DNA of 64,000 nt from Metabacillus sp. B2-18. Lineage in GTDB: Bacteria; Bacillota; Bacilli; Bacillales; Bacillaceae. The translations under genes were made by a program, and so were the position numbers. The DNA lies in contig NZ_CP088245.1 of the NCBI RefSeq assembly GCF_021117275.1, forward strand, positions 1,587,501 through 1,651,500, given 5' to 3'. Positions 16,325 through 25,462 of this stretch are shown here, one piece after another; the stretch's first letter is position 1, and the number at the start of each line of letters is the position of its first letter. The notes under the pieces were generated by a model. It was given only the letters and a program-made list of their open reading frames with translations. It was not told the DNA's origin and did no database searches.

Positions 16325-18256
16325 ATGGAGACAAACACGGTAAGTGGAATAAATCCTCAAACAAACGCAAAAAATGAAAACCAGTTTCTTAAAAAAGGGA
16401 TGGAACATATAGAGCTTATTAATGCAATTATTTCTGGTATCTTAATAGGTTTTGGATGGTTTTATAATAATCAGGGGAATGAGACAATCGCTATTCCACT
16501 TTTTATTTTGGCCTTTATTATAGGTGGATTTGCAAAAGCGAAGGAAGGGATAGAGGAAACAATAGCAGAGAAAAACCTGAACGTTGAACTACTAATGATC
16601 TTTGCAGCAGTAGGTTCTGCTATTATTGGTTATTGGACAGAAGGTGCCATCCTTATTTTTATTTTTGCTTTAAGTGGTGCATTGGAGACCTATACAATGA
16701 ATAAAAGTCAACGGGAAATTTCCGCATTAATGAGTTTGCAGCCTGAAGAGGCAGTGCTGTTAGTTGACGGAAAGGAAAGTCGAATCCATGTTTCTTCATT
16801 AGCTATTGGTGATACCATTTTAGTGAAACCTGGTGAAAGAATTGCAACAGATGGTTATATTTTATCCGGTAAAACAAATATAGATCAATCTGCTATTACA
16901 GGAGAGTCTATGCCTATTGAAAAAGGTATAAATGATGAGGTGTTTGCTGGTACAGTTAATGGAAATGGTTCAATTACAGTTTCTGTTACGAAAAAAAGTA
17001 CAGAAACAATGTTTCAGAAAATATTAGATTTAGTTCAGTCTGCTCAATCGGAAAAATCTCCTTCACAACAATTTATTGAACGGTTTGAAGGCACGTATGT
17101 AAAAGGGGTATTACTATTAGTTGCAGCGATGATGATATTACCTCACTTTTTATTTGGTTGGACATGGAATGAAACTATTTATCGTGCACTTGTCTTAATG
17201 GTCGTGGCATCACCTTGTGCATTGGTTGCATCAATTATGCCAGCAACTCTATCAGCCATATCAAATGGGGCAAGAAATGGTCTCTTATTTAAAGGTGGTA
17301 TGCATTTAGAAAGGTTAAGTAAAACAAGTGTTGTCGTCTTTGATAAAACAGGAACTTTAACAAAGGGAGAACCGGCTGTTACAGATATTATTACGTCTAA
17401 AAATGTGGATCTTAAAGAATTCTACGAAGCAGTTTACTCGATTGAAAATCAATCAACACATCCACTTGCAAAAGCTATCGTTTCCAAAATTAATAAAGAC
17501 AACCCAAATCACCCGGCCAAAATGACTTCAGTGGATGAAAAGTCTGGATTTGGTGTAAGTGCAGTTATGAATGGAGTGAATTGGAGGATCGGTAAGTCGG
17601 ATTTTGTTGGAAGAAGTATAGCGGAGACATTTCATGATGGAATAAGCGAACAACTTGCTAAAGAGGGAAAAACCATTGTATATGTTCTTCGTAATGATGA
17701 AATGATAGGGCTAATTGCTTTAAAAGATGTTGTAAGACAAGAGGCAAAGGCTGCAATTGAAACCTTGCAGCAAAGTGGAATTAAGACAGTTATGTTAACG
17801 GGTGATAGTCTATCAACCGCAGAAGCAATCGCAAAAGAGTTGAAGTTGGATTTATTTAAGGCTGAGTGTTTGCCGGAAGACAAGGTGGCAGAAATTAAAA
17901 CATTAAAAGAGACATATGGTACAGTAACAATGATTGGGGACGGAATTAATGATGCTCCGGCGCTTGCCATTTCCGATGTGGGAATTGCAATGGGCGAAGG
18001 TACAGATGTTGCACTGGAAACAGCAGATATTGTTTTAATGAAAAATGAACTTTCGAAGCTTACAAATGCTTTGAAATTGTCTAAAAAGATGAATAGAATT
18101 GTAAAACAGAATATTGTATTCTCTATGTCTGTAATTGCACTATTAATTTGTTCAAACTTCCTCCAAGTGTTGGATTTACCTCTCGGTGTTATTGGACACG
18201 AAGGAAGTACCATTTTGGTTATTTTGAATGGATTACGTTTATTAAGAGGGATATAG
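16325..18256 (+). CDS. zosA: P1B-type metal-transporting ATPase ZosA
   Basis: A heavy-metal P-type ATPase of 643 residues. The phosphorylation motif is FDKTGTLTKGE, the HP motif is STHPLAKAI, the hinge is GDGINDAPALA, and the transmembrane metal site reads SPC in VASPCALVA instead of CPC. There is no N-terminal HMA domain. This agrees with ZosA of B. subtilis, a peroxide-induced zinc importer. ATG 16325 is six bases after AGGCGG; the in-frame ATG 16319 touches that site. The SPC triad is also found in ZosA/CadA-like relatives, so direction of transport is taken from homology. Confidence 0.88.
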   Translation: METNTVSGINPQTNAKNENQFLKKGMEHIELINAIISGILIGFGWFYNNQGNETIAIPLFILAFIIGGFAKAKEGIEETIAEKNLNVELLMIFAAVGSAIIGYWTEGAILIFIFALSGALETYTMNKSQREISALMSLQPEEAVLLVDGKESRIHVSSLAIGDTILVKPGERIATDGYILSGKTNIDQSAITGESMPIEKGINDEVFAGTVNGNGSITVSVTKKSTETMFQKILDLVQSAQSEKSPSQQFIERFEGTYVKGVLLLVAAMMILPHFLFGWTWNETIYRALVLMVVASPCALVASIMPATLSAISNGARNGLLFKGGMHLERLSKTSVVVFDKTGTLTKGEPAVTDIITSKNVDLKEFYEAVYSIENQSTHPLAKAIVSKINKDNPNHPAKMTSVDEKSGFGVSAVMNGVNWRIGKSDFVGRSIAETFHDGISEQLAKEGKTIVYVLRNDEMIGLIALKDVVRQEAKAAIETLQQSGIKTVMLTGDSLSTAEAIAKELKLDLFKAECLPEDKVAEIKTLKETYGTVTMIGDGINDAPALAISDVGIAMGEGTDVALETADIVLMKNELSKLTNALKLSKKMNRIVKQNIVFSMSVIALLICSNFLQVLDLPLGVIGHEGSTILVILNGLRLLRGI

Positions 18257-18262
18257 AAAGAG

Positions 18263-18312
18263 AAAAGAGGGTGTTTCATACAATAAGAAAGAGTATGAAT
18301 CCCCTCTTTTTA
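18263..18312 (+). terminator. Terminator downstream of zosA
   Basis: AAAAGAGG/CCTCTTTT outer and TTCATAC/GTATGAA inner pairing, with a T tract. Confidence 0.85.
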
Positions 18313-18324
18313 ATTTCCTGCATT

Positions 18325-18540
18325 TTATAAAGATTCTTTAGGTGCATTAACTGCTCCTTCTTCCTCATCAGGGCGTTTACTTACAATGATATATGAAATA
18401 ACAAAGCAGCAAAAGCCTATAATCCATCCAAATATCGTACTATAGTAAAAGGTGTCAATTAATGACATTCCTATAAAAGGAGCAACAACCCCTATGATAC
18501 AAAGTATAGAAACTAAATGACGTTTTACCCAATGAAGCAA
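18325..18540 (-). CDS. Two-TM hypothetical protein, 71 aa
   Basis: Started at TTG 18540, nine bases after AAGGAG; the longer open frame has no ribosome-binding site. The protein has two hydrophobic stretches (about 8-30 and 35-58) and an acidic C terminus (SKRPDEEEGAVNAPKESL). No family is recognised. It lies convergent to zosA and shares the hairpin region with it. Confidence 0.65.
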   Translation of the reverse strand: MLHWVKRHLVSILCIIGVVAPFIGMSLIDTFYYSTIFGWIIGFCCFVISYIIVSKRPDEEEGAVNAPKESL

Positions 18541-18648
18541 TACAAACAACTCCTTAGTAGGAAGAAAGATAGATAGACATATAATGTTATTATACAAGAA
18601 AAAGAACTTTTGGAGTATCAATGAAATATTAAGAACATGTTACAATTA

Positions 18649-19764
18649 TTAGTGATATTTACGTCCTTTCCACATATATCCTTTTTTCCTAATTGAAGAA
18701 ACCATGGAAGAGATCAGTAATGCGATAAAGGATACTGCAATTAACGGCATCGCAAAACTGGTTGAAACATTTTGTTTGTTTTTCCGGTCAACAAACCCTT
18801 TTTGTATTACGATAAGTAAGTAAGGAAAAATATTAGATATAGTAATATAATTTTTAGCCATAAAATTGTATACTTCATAGATGACAAGAAAGCCTGGAAA
18901 GATAAAGAAACAGAAATAAAAGGAAATAAGAATAAAAGCAAAAAAACGAGAGCGACCAATTCCGATAAAAGTATTTTTTTTAAAGCCTTCCCATACTTCT
19001 TTATTGTTCTTATACATGTAGCATGTAACAAATGATGTTATATTGCTCAGAATGACTTTGTAGCCTTGCTTTTTCATAATCCTCGCTAAATGAACATCAT
19101 CAAGCAAAGAATTTTTAATGGCTTCGTGACCACCAATATTAAAATATGCCTGTCGTTCAAATAACATAAATGACCCATGTGCAGCAGTAGCGGAAGACAT
19201 TTGCGTATAGTTTGCTAAAAAAAGCGGTAAATGGAAATAAATTAAAAAATGCTGCATGGGCACAAGCCATTTTTCTAATATATGATGAACAGGGAAACGT
19301 GGAAAGCCTGTAATTAGATGACCTTTTTGTTTTTCAAGCATATGAATAACTGATTGAATAACATCTGGATTTAAGCGAACGTCTGCATCTAAAAATAATA
19401 AATAATCACCTTTTGCGTGCTTGCTTAATTGTTTGCATGCATGGACTTTTCCTGTCCAGCCTTCAGGTAATTCAGTTCCGTAGAGTAAAGTAAAACGCTT
19501 ATTGTTCAATATCGAGGACTTAATATAAGATGATGTAAGATCAGTTGATTGATCGTCGAGTAAATAAAATTCAAGGTTTTGATAAGTAAGTTTTTTTAGA
19601 GATTGGATTAGTTCAATTACATTGTCTTCTTCATTGCGTAAGGGAATTAAAATGGAGACAAGTTTATTGTGATGTATTCTTTGTTTTGTTAATTCAGGCA
19701 TAAAGAAAGAGTTGAAAATGGTCCAAATCAAAAATAAACTTAAAATGATAATATAAATAAGCAT
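18649..19764 (-). CDS. Family 2 glycosyltransferase, CrtQ-like (carotenoid glycosylation)
   Basis: A 371-residue membrane-associated glycosyltransferase. An N-terminal membrane segment (about 1-22) precedes the GT-A domain (VSILIPLRNEEDNV, LLDDQSTD, DYLLFLDADVRL as the DXD motif, DVHLARIMKKQG). Two or three hydrophobic segments follow near the C terminus. The PEGWTGKVHAC block and the neighbouring CrtP-like gene point to 4,4'-diaponeurosporenoate glycosyltransferase (CrtQ) of staphyloxanthin-type pathways. ATG 19764 follows GGGGGATC; 40 upstream in-frame residues overlap the preceding terminator and are not counted. Confidence 0.75.
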   Translation of the reverse strand: MLIYIIILSLFLIWTIFNSFFMPELTKQRIHHNKLVSILIPLRNEEDNVIELIQSLKKLTYQNLEFYLLDDQSTDLTSSYIKSSILNNKRFTLLYGTELPEGWTGKVHACKQLSKHAKGDYLLFLDADVRLNPDVIQSVIHMLEKQKGHLITGFPRFPVHHILEKWLVPMQHFLIYFHLPLFLANYTQMSSATAAHGSFMLFERQAYFNIGGHEAIKNSLLDDVHLARIMKKQGYKVILSNITSFVTCYMYKNNKEVWEGFKKNTFIGIGRSRFFAFILISFYFCFFIFPGFLVIYEVYNFMAKNYITISNIFPYLLIVIQKGFVDRKNKQNVSTSFAMPLIAVSFIALLISSMVSSIRKKGYMWKGRKYH

Positions 19765-19842
19765 AATGATCCCCCAATTATCTTTATCAAATCTATTGTA
19801 CTGTCTTAGGGGGGATTTTACATTTTGTAAGGTGTTTTGGTT

Positions 19843-19880
19843 AAAAAACCCACGTAGACTGTAATATCTTCTACATGGGT
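19843..19880 (-). terminator. Terminator of the carotenoid oxygenase gene
   Basis: Read leftwards, ACCCA-T-GTAGA pairs with TCTAC-G-TGGGT and is followed by TTTTTT. The glycosyltransferase gene downstream therefore needs read-through or its own promoter. Confidence 0.8.
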
Positions 19881-19887
19881 ACACATA

Positions 19888-21399
19888 TTAGCCAATTTCT
19901 CTTTCCTGATCATATTTTAGGTCGTGTTCCAATATTAGATCTGCAGTCAGTTGCCCAGATAAAGTTACCATTGGTACACCTCCCCCGGGATGTGTTGATC
20001 CCCCTACAAAGTAAAGATTTTGCACATATGAGCTTTTGCTCGGAAATTTAAAGCCACCGTTTTTCTTACGATCTGTGGCAACTCCATAAATAGACCCGCC
20101 GTTTGCTCCGTATAATTGCTGAAGGTCATTAGGTGTAAACATGTATTCAAATTCAATAGAATTTGATAAATCTGTAACACCCATTTTTTCGAGTTTAGTA
20201 ATAATTGTTTTCCGGTATTCAAGTGCTTTAGTATCCCATGTTTCTCCTTCTTTTAATGGAGGTACATGTGTTAACACAAATAAGTTTTCTTTGCCATCAG
20301 GTGCTTGTGTTGAATCGGACTTTGAGGATATTCCAACATAAATTGTTGGGTCTTCTGCTAGAGTTTCCTCATTGAAAAGTTGGTTAAACTCTTTTTCAGG
20401 TGATGATGAGAAGAAAAAGTTATGATGTGTAAGATGTTCGTATTTTTTATTAACCCCTAATAAAAGCACTAGGCCAGAAACCGTTGGAGGAAACTTTTCC
20501 TGTTCCTGTTTAAAATCAGGATGTAAAGAGTGATCTTCTAACAATGATTGATAGGTAGGCACCACCTCTAGATTGGAGACAACAATATCAGCTTCTACTA
20601 TTTGTCCATTTTCAAGCTCTACACCCGTTGCTTTGTTTCCATTTAATACGATTCTTTTTACTTTAGTGTTTAGATGTACATTAACTTGTAATTCATGTAA
20701 GACCTTTGACATAGCGTTTGCAATTTCGTACATGCCGCCCTCAACATAATATATTCCAAGTCCTAATTGAACATGTGCTAACTGAGACAAAACGGCAGGA
20801 GCATGATAGGGGGAAGACCCAATATACATGATTAAAAAATTGAACAATTGCTGAATTTTTTTATCCTTGAAAAATTTACGTGTTCCTTGATGCATTGTTT
20901 TCATCGGATCCATAGATAATAACTCTTTAACAGTATGCATGGATCTTAAATCATGTAGTCCTCTTAAGCTTTTTTTATAAACACTTTTCAAGCTGTACTC
21001 ATACATTTTACTGCAATAATTCAAATAATTGAAAAGCTCTCCTGCGTCATCTTCAGATACTGATTTTAGTTGTTTAATTAACTCAGGTAAATCACTTGTA
21101 AGTTCGATGGTTGTGCCGTCTTCAAAAAATGTTTTCCATTGGGGCTCGATTCTTTTAAGTTTAATATAGTCTGAAAGGTTTCTATTGGCATTTTGAAATA
21201 ATTGTTCCAGTACCCATGGCATGGTTAGAATAGATGGACCTGTGTCAAAAGAATACCCTTTTCCACCTCGCTTGTTCAATTTTCCGCCAAGTCGCTCTCC
21301 TTTTTCTATAATCGTAACATCGTAGTTATCTACAGCAAGACGTATACCTGCTGACATCCCGCCTAAACCACCACCGATAATAACAACTTTTTTGTTCAT
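19888..21399 (-). CDS. Carotenoid desaturase/oxygenase, CrtP (CrtNb)-like
   Basis: A 503-residue FAD-dependent enzyme of the phytoene-desaturase family. The Rossmann motif VVIIGGGLGGMSAGIRLA is at the N terminus, then KGYSFDTGPSILTMPW. The C terminus reads FVGGSTHPGGGVPMVTLSGQ. The GGSTHPGGG..TLSGQ form is more like the C30 oxygenase CrtP/CrtNb than the desaturase CrtN. It would oxidise the end group of diaponeurosporene or diapolycopene. AAGGAGGAAAA precedes ATG 21399. No crtM or second crtN lies in the window. It is divergent from the peptidase gene. Confidence 0.8.
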   Translation of the reverse strand: MNKKVVIIGGGLGGMSAGIRLAVDNYDVTIIEKGERLGGKLNKRGGKGYSFDTGPSILTMPWVLEQLFQNANRNLSDYIKLKRIEPQWKTFFEDGTTIELTSDLPELIKQLKSVSEDDAGELFNYLNYCSKMYEYSLKSVYKKSLRGLHDLRSMHTVKELLSMDPMKTMHQGTRKFFKDKKIQQLFNFLIMYIGSSPYHAPAVLSQLAHVQLGLGIYYVEGGMYEIANAMSKVLHELQVNVHLNTKVKRIVLNGNKATGVELENGQIVEADIVVSNLEVVPTYQSLLEDHSLHPDFKQEQEKFPPTVSGLVLLLGVNKKYEHLTHHNFFFSSSPEKEFNQLFNEETLAEDPTIYVGISSKSDSTQAPDGKENLFVLTHVPPLKEGETWDTKALEYRKTIITKLEKMGVTDLSNSIEFEYMFTPNDLQQLYGANGGSIYGVATDRKKNGGFKFPSKSSYVQNLYFVGGSTHPGGGVPMVTLSGQLTADLILEHDLKYDQEREIG

Positions 21400-21609
21400 A
21401 TTTTCCTCCTTAAGAATCTTGAGTGTGAATAAATGTAAAAAACGACCTCTTTTAGAACTTATTTTATCCATGATTTTCCTATTCAAGACAGTGAATTGCT
21501 TCCTTAATAGATTTTCTAACAAAGAGTAGTTACTATGGGTTTCGTTAAATTGTACTTTTATAGGTTCATTGCTATCATGTAAAGAGAAGTGTAGAAGGGT
21601 AGTGAGATT

Positions 21610-22713
21610 ATGAAAAATCGTATAGAACATGTAATGAAATGGCTTCAAGAGCATAATATTGATATGTGTTTTATCCAAACTAAAGAGAACGTCTTTTATT
21701 TAACCCATTTTTATACCGACCCACATGAAAGATTATTGGGTGTTTTTATATTTAAAGAAGCTGATCCTATTATGGTTTGTCCTAATATGGAGGTTAATCA
21801 GGTAAAGGCATCTGGGTGGCAAAATGAAATTATTGGTTACAGTGATCACGAAGATCCTTGGGAGCTAATTAAAGAAAGAGTGAGAATTAGACATAAACAT
21901 TCTTTAAATAAGGTCGCGGTGGAAAAAGAAACTGTTTCCTACAGTAGGGTTGAAAAGTTAAAACAACTTTCAAATGAAGATGTTCAAATTGTTTCAGCAG
22001 AGGATATGTTAAATCAACTTAGACTAATAAAGGACAAAAGTGAGATAAAAATCATAACTGAAGCTGCTAAACTTGCAGACTATGGAGTCCAAATTGGGGT
22101 AGAGGCTCTTAAAAGTGGTGTTACTGAAATGGATGTATTGGCCACGATTGAATACGAGCTCAAGAAAAAAGGTATAAGAGAAATGTCTTTTTCAACAATG
22201 GTATTATTCGGAGAAAAGTCAGGGGATCCTCATGGCAATCCCGGGTTGAGGCAGCTTACTGATGGAGATTTTGTACTATTTGATCTTGGTGTTGTATTAG
22301 ATGGTTATTGCTCCGACATTACAAGAACTTTTGTGTATAAACAGGCTAATGAAAAGCAAGAAGAAATTTATCATACTGTACTTCAGGCGCAATTAGCTGC
22401 ATTGGAAGCTAGTAAACCTGGTACTCGAATTGGAGATTTAGATGTAATAGCTAGAAAAGTGATTTCAGATGCAGGCTATAGTGATTATTTCCCGCATCGA
22501 CTTGGACATGGGTTAGGAATTAACGTTCATGAATATCCTTCCATGAGTCATATTAATGATGATTTGTTAACAAAAGGTATGGTTTATACAATTGAACCTG
22601 GAATATACATACCTTCTATTGGTGGAGTACGTATAGAAGATGATGTGTTGATAACAGAAAATGGAAATAAGATATTAACAACGTTTCCAAAGGATTTTAC
22701 TGTAATTAAATAA
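21610..22713 (+). CDS. ykvY: M24-family Xaa-Pro dipeptidase/aminopeptidase (YkvY-like)
   Basis: A 367-residue cytosolic metallopeptidase with a creatinase N-terminal domain (1-130) and a pita-bread catalytic domain. Metal ligands are in FDLGVVLDGYCSDITRTF (two Asp), HRLGHGLGINVHE (His), YTIEPGIY (Glu) and GGVRIEDDVLI (Glu). It would cleave X-Pro dipeptides. Position after zosA and before the glcT block agrees with ykvY of B. subtilis. The ribosome-binding site (AAGGGTAGTGAG) is modest. Confidence 0.88.
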   Translation: MKNRIEHVMKWLQEHNIDMCFIQTKENVFYLTHFYTDPHERLLGVFIFKEADPIMVCPNMEVNQVKASGWQNEIIGYSDHEDPWELIKERVRIRHKHSLNKVAVEKETVSYSRVEKLKQLSNEDVQIVSAEDMLNQLRLIKDKSEIKIITEAAKLADYGVQIGVEALKSGVTEMDVLATIEYELKKKGIREMSFSTMVLFGEKSGDPHGNPGLRQLTDGDFVLFDLGVVLDGYCSDITRTFVYKQANEKQEEIYHTVLQAQLAALEASKPGTRIGDLDVIARKVISDAGYSDYFPHRLGHGLGINVHEYPSMSHINDDLLTKGMVYTIEPGIYIPSIGGVRIEDDVLITENGNKILTTFPKDFTVIK

Positions 22714-22745
22714 CCGTAGCACCTAAAAGGATTGACATAAAAAAG

Positions 22746-23462
22746 ATGAGAAAGAAATTAATAAACCTGTTTTTCTTGCTGCTAATGTTCTTAGTAACAA
22801 TAGCATGCTCTGCAAATCAAGATAGCAAGGACATGATATCTGCTAAAGTAATAAATGTCGTAGACGGAGACACATTAAACGTCATGATTAATGATAAAGA
22901 AGAAACAATACGATTACTATTAGTAGATACTCCAGAGACGGTACACCCTACTAAACCTGTTCAACCGTTTGGTCCAGAGGCAAGTCAATTTTTAAAGGAA
23001 CAGTTAAATGGAAAAGAAGTTCAGGTTGAATTAGGAATAGGTGAACGTGATAAATATGGCAGGCTGTTGGCATATGTGTATGTTGATAAAGAAATGGTAA
23101 ATAAGTTGCTTTTGGAAAAGGGTTTAGCAAGAGTTGCTTATGTGTTTGAACCTAATACAAAGTATATTGATGAATTCAATTCACTTCAAGAGCAAGCTCA
23201 ACAAGATGAGATTGGGATTTGGAGTATTGAAAACTATGCAACAAATGAAGGTTTCCAGACAACAATTAATGAAGACCAAAACGAGTTAAATCAAAGTTTG
23301 CCAGTTGATGAGGAGTGTACAATTAAGGGGAACATTAATTCAAAAGGTGAAAAAATTTTTCATACAGAGCAATCACCTTCATATAAAATGACAAAGCCGG
23401 AAGAAATGTTTTGTACAGAAGATGAAGCGATAGAAGCGGGATATCGAGCGGTTAAAAGATAG
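22746..23462 (+). CDS. Thermonuclease-like lipoprotein with C-terminal sunset domain
   Basis: A 238-residue staphylococcal-nuclease-fold protein exported as a lipoprotein: the lipobox VTIAC puts the Cys near residue 21. The SNc domain (about 32-165) keeps the catalytic pattern VVDGDTL, RLLLVDTPE and RDKYGRLLAYV (Asp, Arg, Glu-type site). The C-terminal 45 residues (CTIKGNINSKGEKIFH, then KPEEMFCTEDEAIEAGYR) match the short Cys-pair sunset domain often attached to such nucleases. It probably degrades DNA outside the cell. The ATG lies 32 bases after the peptidase stop. Confidence 0.88.
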   Translation: MRKKLINLFFLLLMFLVTIACSANQDSKDMISAKVINVVDGDTLNVMINDKEETIRLLLVDTPETVHPTKPVQPFGPEASQFLKEQLNGKEVQVELGIGERDKYGRLLAYVYVDKEMVNKLLLEKGLARVAYVFEPNTKYIDEFNSLQEQAQQDEIGIWSIENYATNEGFQTTINEDQNELNQSLPVDEECTIKGNINSKGEKIFHTEQSPSYKMTKPEEMFCTEDEAIEAGYRAVKR

Positions 23463-23501
23463 CACAAAAGGGATTCAATTGTTGAATCCCTTTTGTGTTA
23501 C
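23462..23501. terminator. Bidirectional terminator between the nuclease and EAL genes
   Basis: ACAAAAGGGATTCAA and TTGAATCCCTTTTGT flank a TTG loop; T tracts on both strands. Confidence 0.92.
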
Positions 23502-23533
23502 ATATAAGTATCTGTTATTCCCTATTTTTTGAA

Positions 23534-24592
23534 TTACAGACCTGCTAGTTGTCGATTTTCTTTATCAAATAAAAGTAAGGAAGGATTTGGGCTTGGCTTT
23601 CCAATAAAATATCCTTGTGCTAAATCGATACCAATTTCCTTTAAATATTGGAATTCTTCTTTTGTTTCAATACCTTCACCTAACACTGTAATACCTAGTT
23701 CTCTAGCCAAATTCATTACACCAAGTAAAAAAGTTTGATTGTCTTTGTTCATATGACAATCTTGAATATATTGTCTATCAATTTTAATATAATCAGGACG
23801 AAGCTTAGAAAGCATATCTAATGTAGAATATCCGGCGCCAACATCGTCTAGTGCAACTTTCATACCGTGGTTTCTATAGGTTTTTAGAATTGATTTTAAA
23901 TGCTGTACATCATGTATTTTCTCTGTCTCGACCACTTCAAACACTAAATCATTTGGATCCACATTGTATTTTTCGACAATTTGAAATGTGTGTTTTAAGC
24001 AATGCGCAGGGTTATAGATTGTTGAAGGTAAGAAGTTGATAAAGCTTTTGATTCCTTGTGGGATTTGATTTGTTCGAGCCTCTATGGCGATTTCACGGGC
24101 TTTTTTATCTAATATAGAGTGCATTTCTGTTTTTCTGGCAACTTCAAATAGTTGACTAGGAAAAATAGATTGATCCTTTACCCTTAGAAGTGATTCATAT
24201 CCATAAATATCGCCACTTTCCATATTAATTATGGGCTGCATATAACTAATAAACTCTCCATTTTTTATAATGTTAACTGTATTTTCATGAATGGTATGTT
24301 CATATATTGTTTGTAATGAATACCTTTCAAAAGGTCCCGGCACTTCTTCCTGGTGTATGGCCCCTTTAACTTCTTCAAGAACATTACCCAATTCATAATG
24401 AATAAAAGAAAGAAATTCCTTTAATGCACTTTTTGACTCAAAAGCATTAATGAAATGATCTGTGTTAACCTGTTTAAAATAAAGTTTCGTCAAAGTTTCT
24501 TTTAATTTATCATTATCGCTAGAAAATATTGAAAGAAAACCTTGATTATGTATTTTAAGAGGTTGAAAGCAGGATCTACAATAATTGACCAT
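23534..24592 (-). CDS. EAL-domain cyclic-di-GMP phosphodiesterase
   Basis: A 352-residue soluble protein. The N-terminal CRSC pair and about 90 further residues form an uncharacterised region. The EAL domain (about 110-345) has all the expected catalytic residues: YGYESLLR, NFLPSTI, FEVVETE, ALDDVGAGYS, KIDRQYI, LGEGIET and QGYFIGKP. It should hydrolyse c-di-GMP. ATG 24592 follows GAGGGATAA. A GGDEF protein at 61651 could oppose it. Confidence 0.9.
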   Translation of the reverse strand: MVNYCRSCFQPLKIHNQGFLSIFSSDNDKLKETLTKLYFKQVNTDHFINAFESKSALKEFLSFIHYELGNVLEEVKGAIHQEEVPGPFERYSLQTIYEHTIHENTVNIIKNGEFISYMQPIINMESGDIYGYESLLRVKDQSIFPSQLFEVARKTEMHSILDKKAREIAIEARTNQIPQGIKSFINFLPSTIYNPAHCLKHTFQIVEKYNVDPNDLVFEVVETEKIHDVQHLKSILKTYRNHGMKVALDDVGAGYSTLDMLSKLRPDYIKIDRQYIQDCHMNKDNQTFLLGVMNLARELGITVLGEGIETKEEFQYLKEIGIDLAQGYFIGKPSPNPSLLLFDKENRQLAGL

Positions 24593-25334
24593 CTTTATCC
24601 CTCGTTTCAGAATCAAAATTTAGAATGATTTTATTTTACCAAAGATTATACAAAAGTTAAACAAAAATAATTCAAGAATAAAATTGCTAAATGATTCTAG
24701 CGAATTGATTATCTTGTCCACTGTTTGGGTATAGCATAAAAGGAACTTTAAAAGTGTTCTTTTACCGTTATTTATTAAGGATATGAGTAATTTCACCGTA
24801 GTGTTTTGGTTAATAAAGTAAAAATGGGAAAGTCTAAAGGAGTGATGAAAATTGATAAAAGCCGTTGTTTTTGATGTGTATGGAACATTGTTTAATGTTC
24901 ATTCTGTTGTTGAAAAATGTAACTCTCTTTTTCCAAGCAAAGGTCAGGAACTGAGTGAACTTTGGAGAAAAAAACAATTAGAGTACTCGTTTCTGAGGCA
25001 GCTTATGGGAAATTATGAGACCTTTTTAACGATCACAAAAGAGTCATTAGCATATTCCTGTAAAAGTTTAAGTCTCCCATATAATTCCGAAATAGAAGAG
25101 ATCTTGATTAATGAATATGCAAATTTATCATTATATGATGAAGTTGAAGAGGTGCTAGCCACACTTGAAAATAAAAAAATAGCAATGTTTTCAAACGGCT
25201 CTCTCGATATGTTAAAGCCGCTAATACATAATTCTTCAATAAATAATAATAAAATAGTGTTGATCTCTGTTGATGAAAGAAAACAGTATAAACCGACACC
25301 AATGTCTTATCAATTCGTATTAAAAAAGCTTAAG

Positions 25335-25342
25335 GTTGAGAG
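25335..25342. repeat. Target-site duplication, left copy
   Basis: GTTGAGAG immediately before the left end of element B; identical copy at 27029. Confidence 0.95.
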
Positions 25343-25390
25343 GAGGCCACTGAAAATCTGACGATTTTAAAGATTATTCATGTGAGTTTA

Positions 25391-25438
25391 AAAAGAGCCG
25401 ACTTTTTTTCCTTTTTTAGGAATTAAAGTCGGCTCTTT
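25391..25438 (-). terminator. Terminator of transposase B
   Basis: AAAGAGCCGACTTT and AAAGTCGGCTCTTT pair around an AT-rich loop. T tracts on both strands let it end the transposase transcript and also shield the element from the HAD promoter. Confidence 0.85.
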
Positions 25439-25462
25439 CTTTGCATTAGCCACATATTTTCT

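Noticed and set aside
17632..18279. Long minus-strand open frame (215 codons) inside zosA
   Set aside because: It lies fully antisense to the conserved ATPase core (GDGINDAP region), is Ser/Ile-rich and has no ribosome-binding site.
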